NCBI GenBank assembly: GCA_002686115.1 | Contig: NZAF01000009.1 | Coordinates: forward strand, 1-8,667 | From: Halobacteriovorax sp. | GTDB lineage: Bacteria > Bdellovibrionota > Bacteriovoracia > Bacteriovoracales > Bacteriovoracaceae | DNA: 8,667 nucleotides | Reading direction: 5' to 3' | In this document: positions 6,180-8,667 of the stretch, in pieces | Position numbering within the stretch: the first letter of the stretch is position 1 | Layout of the letters: each line of letters begins with the position of its first letter | Notes under the pieces: generated by a model | Database searches by the model: none | Seen by the model: only the letters and a program-made list of their open reading frames with translations | What the model was told of the DNA's origin: nothing | Program-made: the position numbers and the translations under genes

Positions 6180-7130
6180 CTAAATCATTTTATGTGCAAT
6201 TTTTAATACGAGGTCTCGTGAGTTTACATTATCAATTGAAGCCTCATAAGTTAGTAGAACCCTATGTCCTAGAACAGATGGTATAACTCTTAGAACGTCA
6301 TCTGGTGAAACAAAGTCTCTGCCTCCAAGGAAGGCCATGAATTGACCTAATTTTTGCAACCAAATCGCTGCTCTTGGTGATGCACCAACTTGAATTAATC
6401 CTTTAAAGTCAGGAGAAAAGTTTTCATCTCCAGGTCTCGTTCCTCTAACAATTTTTATAATCAGGTCTTTCATTTTTTTATCGACATGTACTTTTGCGAC
6501 TTCATCACGCATCTCTAAAATATCATCTGTCGTAATAATAGATGAAATGTCACTTTTGCCACTATCTTTTAAATCAAGAATTGAAAGTTCTGATTCAAAG
6601 TCTGGATACTCAACTGAAACCTTCATCATAAAACGGTCTAATTGTGCTTCTGGTAGTGGATATGTTCCCTCTTGCTCAATTGGGTTTTGAGTAGCAAGTA
6701 CAACAAATGGACTTGAAAGCTTGTGTGTATTATCACCTATCGTTACCTGCTTTTCAGCCATTGCCTCGAGAAGTGCGGCCTGTACCTTAGCTGGTGATCT
6801 GTTAATCTCATCAGCAAGTAATAATTGAGTAAATATCGGTCCAAATTTTGTTGTAAACTCCTCTCTTTGTTGAGAATAAACCATGGTACCAACCAAGTCT
6901 GATGGTAATAAATCAGGTGTGAACTGAACTCTTTTAAAAGAAAGATCACATAATTTACTCATTGTTGAAACACTCAACGTCTTACCAAGACCAGGTAATC
7001 CCTCTATAAGTAAATGCCCTTCACAGACTAATGCTGCAACGATTGAGTCTAATAAATCATCCTGACCAAATATAACCTTCTTTGCTTGTCCCAATAGTTC
7101 ATTAACGCGTCCTCTTAATTCGTCACTCAT
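6180..7130 (-). CDS. moxR: MoxR-family AAA+ ATPase
   Basis: A 316-residue cytoplasmic ATPase of typical MoxR length. All core AAA+ motifs are intact: Walker A GLPGLGKT (44-51), Walker B LLLADE (D107, E108), sensor 1 in ATQNP (N149), the arginine finger region LPEAQLDRF (R166), and sensor 2 in GASPRAA (R253). The conserved segment F-T-P-D-L-L-P-S-D-L near 70-79 is also a MoxR trait. MoxR proteins are thought to drive ATP-dependent maturation of VWA-protein-containing complexes; here the partners are DUF58, BatA and BatB-BatC. ATG 7130 overlaps the rlmI stop in an ATGA arrangement, and GGAG at 7136-7139 lies 5 nt upstream. The end abuts the DUF58 gene. The class is certain; which MoxR subfamily is not tested. 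Confidence 0.96.
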   Translation of the reverse strand: MSDELRGRVNELLGQAKKVIFGQDDLLDSIVAALVCEGHLLIEGLPGLGKTLSVSTMSKLCDLSFKRVQFTPDLLPSDLVGTMVYSQQREEFTTKFGPIFTQLLLADEINRSPAKVQAALLEAMAEKQVTIGDNTHKLSSPFVVLATQNPIEQEGTYPLPEAQLDRFMMKVSVEYPDFESELSILDLKDSGKSDISSIITTDDILEMRDEVAKVHVDKKMKDLIIKIVRGTRPGDENFSPDFKGLIQVGASPRAAIWLQKLGQFMAFLGGRDFVSPDDVLRVIPSVLGHRVLLTYEASIDNVNSRDLVLKIAHKMI

Positions 7131-8305
7131 TTTTTCTCCGTGTAATATAATAAATACTTAATATAATTATTTCTTGATTTTAAAGACTTCATTGGATGAT
7201 CATAACCTTGCTTGCCTATTTCAAGAAGATTTACATTGTAGCCTCTTTTCATTGCTGCTTTGTTGAAGCTTTGGTCTAATTCTTCCATTGTCACATACTT
7301 TGTACATGACGCTGCAACGATGTACCCTTCATCCGCTATAACATCAAAAAGCTTTAAGTGTAATTTGTCATATCCACTTATCGCAGCCTTTTTTGCCTTA
7401 AATGATTTCGCAAAGGCAGGAGGATCACTTACGACAATGTCAAACGTCATTCCTTCCTGCTTGTATTCATCTAGTTTTTTAAAAACATCCCTTCTAATAA
7501 AACTTACTCTTGCTGCATCAATTTCGTTTTTTAAAGCTGTTTTTTCTATATTCTCTTTCATTTCAGCTTGATCGACGAAAGTTACTGAATCCACTCCAGC
7601 TTTTAAGCAATGAAAGCCCCAGCTACCTAAATATGAAAATAGATCTAAACCTTTTTTAGGCTTATTCTTTAAACCTTTTATAAATGTTTCAAGAGATTGT
7701 CTGTTCTCTCGATGATCATAATAATAACCATTTTTTTGAAACTGATCTTTATTCAATGAATATTTTAATCCCATATCCTCTATCTCAATTTCATCTGGCA
7801 GTTCATCTAAATTAAAATCTGGTAAGCCTTCTTTTTGTCTCTCTTTAGAGTTGTCATAAATTGCCACTTTCTTATTGCACAATTCTTCAATTGATTTTCT
7901 TATAAATTCACGATGCAAATCAAGACCTGCTCTATTAATTTGCAAAACTATGACATTCTTATATTCATCACAAACAAGGCCTGGAAGATTATCTGCTTCT
8001 CCATAAATAAGACGTGCTGAATCTTGATATGTCGTATATTTATGTCTCTTCGTAATTGCTTTCTTGATGAGTTCTCCGAGGAGTTCTGTAGGATTTTTAC
8101 TACTCGACATGAAGGCAACTATAGAATCTGAAGCCTTAGAAAATGAATTCACAAATCCAATAAATTTCATATCTCGAAAATCGAATAAGCACCACTCTCC
8201 CGGAGCGCATGAGTTAATTCCGCCAACAATATCACTCTCATTGAAATAATGGAGAAACTCATTTTTCTGAATATCTTTTTTCGTAAGAATTTCTAAAGTT
8301 CGCAT
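7127..8305 (-). CDS. rlmI: Class I SAM-dependent rRNA methyltransferase, RlmI-like (23S rRNA m5C1962)
   Basis: A 392-residue protein, close to the length of E. coli RlmI (about 396). The order of motifs fits the RlmI/YccW family: N-terminal PUA-like region, then G-E-A-D-N-L-P-G-L-V (102-111), G-Y-Y-Y-D-H-R-E-N-R (193-202), SAM-binding motif I D-L-F-S-Y-L-G-S-W-G (221-230), catalytic-region DPPAF (294-298), a conserved S-C pair (333-334) and a C-terminal D-H-P (369-371). It is expected to methylate C5 of a cytidine in 23S rRNA in the cytoplasm using S-adenosylmethionine. The exact target base is transferred from the E. coli protein and could differ. ATG 8305 shares a base with the upstream stop (TAATG); the nearest AAGG is about 12 nt away, so ribosome loading is probably by coupling. 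The stop overlaps moxR by 4 nt. Confidence 0.88.
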   Translation of the reverse strand: MRTLEILTKKDIQKNEFLHYFNESDIVGGINSCAPGEWCLFDFRDMKFIGFVNSFSKASDSIVAFMSSSKNPTELLGELIKKAITKRHKYTTYQDSARLIYGEADNLPGLVCDEYKNVIVLQINRAGLDLHREFIRKSIEELCNKKVAIYDNSKERQKEGLPDFNLDELPDEIEIEDMGLKYSLNKDQFQKNGYYYDHRENRQSLETFIKGLKNKPKKGLDLFSYLGSWGFHCLKAGVDSVTFVDQAEMKENIEKTALKNEIDAARVSFIRRDVFKKLDEYKQEGMTFDIVVSDPPAFAKSFKAKKAAISGYDKLHLKLFDVIADEGYIVAASCTKYVTMEELDQSFNKAAMKRGYNVNLLEIGKQGYDHPMKSLKSRNNYIKYLLYYTEKK

Positions 8306-8667
8306 TATTGTTTTTTGCCTTGAAGAATACTTCTCGCTTTTCCTGTATTTAAGACATAGTTACTGAAATTTATATTAATCGAATTATTATTTATCTCTTT
8401 ATCATCTCGAAGAAATCTTTCTGTTACTACGATAGATTCAGGTAAACCAGTTCCAGAAATTAGTCCATGAGTGATATTCATCTCTTTGATACTCTTTATT
8501 CCTTGAGATATTTCTGAAATAATTATTCTATCTGTAACGAATTTTCCTTTAGACCAAGACTTTTTACTATAATCAAATTCAGTAGAAATTCGAGAGTAAG
8601 GAGATTTAGAATTAATTACTTTTAGTAAGCCATCTTTGTTAAATTTAACATTAATCTCACTCAAGTC
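8305..8667 (-). CDS. C-terminal part of an unrecognised protein, possibly pseudopilin-like (cut by window edge)
   Basis: The reading frame is open to the window end (codons for D-L precede S-E-I-N-V), so the gene very likely begins outside; a TTG at 8664 is the only in-window start candidate near the edge and has no visible Shine-Dalgarno. About 120 residues are seen. They contain no cysteine and no membrane span. The pattern is of beta strands with a G-T-G-L-P-E-S-I-V-V turn-strand near the middle and F-x-x-x-V-L-N-T-G-K-A-R near the end. That is reminiscent of the C-terminal globular domain of GspH/type IV pseudopilins (G-x-x-E-x-x-V followed by a final T-G-R/K strand), but the match is weak, and the N-terminal methylation motif that would decide it is off the window. 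The stop overlaps the rlmI start by one base, so it belongs to the same transcript. Confidence 0.6.
   Translation of the reverse strand, partial: DLSEINVKFNKDGLLKVINSKSPYSRISTEFDYSKKSWSKGKFVTDRIIISEISQGIKSIKEMNITHGLISGTGLPESIVVTERFLRDDKEINNNSININFSNYVLNTGKARSILQGKKQ

Noticed and set aside
180..7130. Idea that this is a wholly new system or a VWA-MoxR ternary defence-type system
   Set aside because: The full order MoxR, DUF58, membrane component, BatA, BatB/BatC and BatD matches the known Bat operon, and the flanks are housekeeping genes, not accessory or defence genes.
7131..7170. AT-rich stretch before moxR that could look like a -10 box
   Set aside because: It encodes the conserved C-terminus of RlmI (N-N-Y-I-K-Y-L) and lacks a convincing -35 element at proper spacing; AT-rich coding DNA gives such matches by chance.
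7260..8249. Plus-strand frames of 103 and 61 codons within rlmI
   Set aside because: They are antisense to conserved methyltransferase motifs; low-complexity serine/phenylalanine-rich translations are typical of shadow frames.
1..8667. CRISPR arrays, tRNA/rRNA genes, insertion sequences, defence or phage genes
   Set aside because: No spaced direct repeats, RNA-gene signatures, transposase motifs or terminal inverted repeats were seen; the whole window is taken by the nine genes.

Overview
The window is AT-rich bacterial DNA carrying one co-directional run of nine genes on the minus strand; both end genes are cut by the window edges. Read 5' to 3' on the minus strand the order is: end of an unrecognised, possibly pseudopilin-like gene, then rlmI (rRNA methyltransferase), moxR (AAA+ ATPase), a DUF58 protein, a single-pass membrane protein of unknown family, batA (VWA), a fused batB-batC (VWA + TPR + K/Q/E-rich tail), batD, and the first 64 codons of ribF (riboflavin kinase/FMN adenylyltransferase). 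No RNA gene, mobile element, CRISPR array, promoter or terminator could be supported.

The core (positions 180-7130) is a Bat ('Bacteroides aerotolerance') type MoxR/VWA operon. In this architecture a cytoplasmic MoxR ATPase and a DUF58 protein accompany membrane-anchored von Willebrand A proteins (BatA, BatB), a TPR protein (BatC) and a large beta-rich membrane protein (BatD). From the predicted membrane topology, the VWA, TPR and BatD domains face the periplasm, while MoxR, DUF58 and the C-terminal tails of BatD and the 252-aa protein are cytoplasmic. The likely picture is an ATPase-driven envelope chaperone or assembly machine. The client is unknown, and the historical link to oxygen tolerance is not established for all bacteria.

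Packing is extreme. All eight gene junctions overlap or are separated by 2 nt at most, so there is no intergenic space for a promoter or terminator. Several Shine-Dalgarno sequences lie inside the end of the preceding gene and fix start codons, notably GTG at 4584 for batA and ATG at 1826 for batD. Two housekeeping genes (rlmI upstream, ribF downstream) are joined to the Bat genes by overlapping codons, so they are probably co-transcribed and translationally coupled.

The organism is probably a Gram-negative, low-GC bacterium with periplasmic export. The AT-rich, lysine- and asparagine-rich proteins and the MoxR-DUF58-X-VWA-VWA/TPR-BatD order would fit a Bacteriovorax/Halobacteriovorax-like member of the Bdellovibrionota, but this is an impression and cannot be proven from this window. 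The system is a variant of a known one. The points most worth a second look are the batB-batC fusion with a signal-peptide-like joint, the altered metal site of the DUF58 protein, the unassigned 252-aa component, and the coupling to rlmI and ribF.
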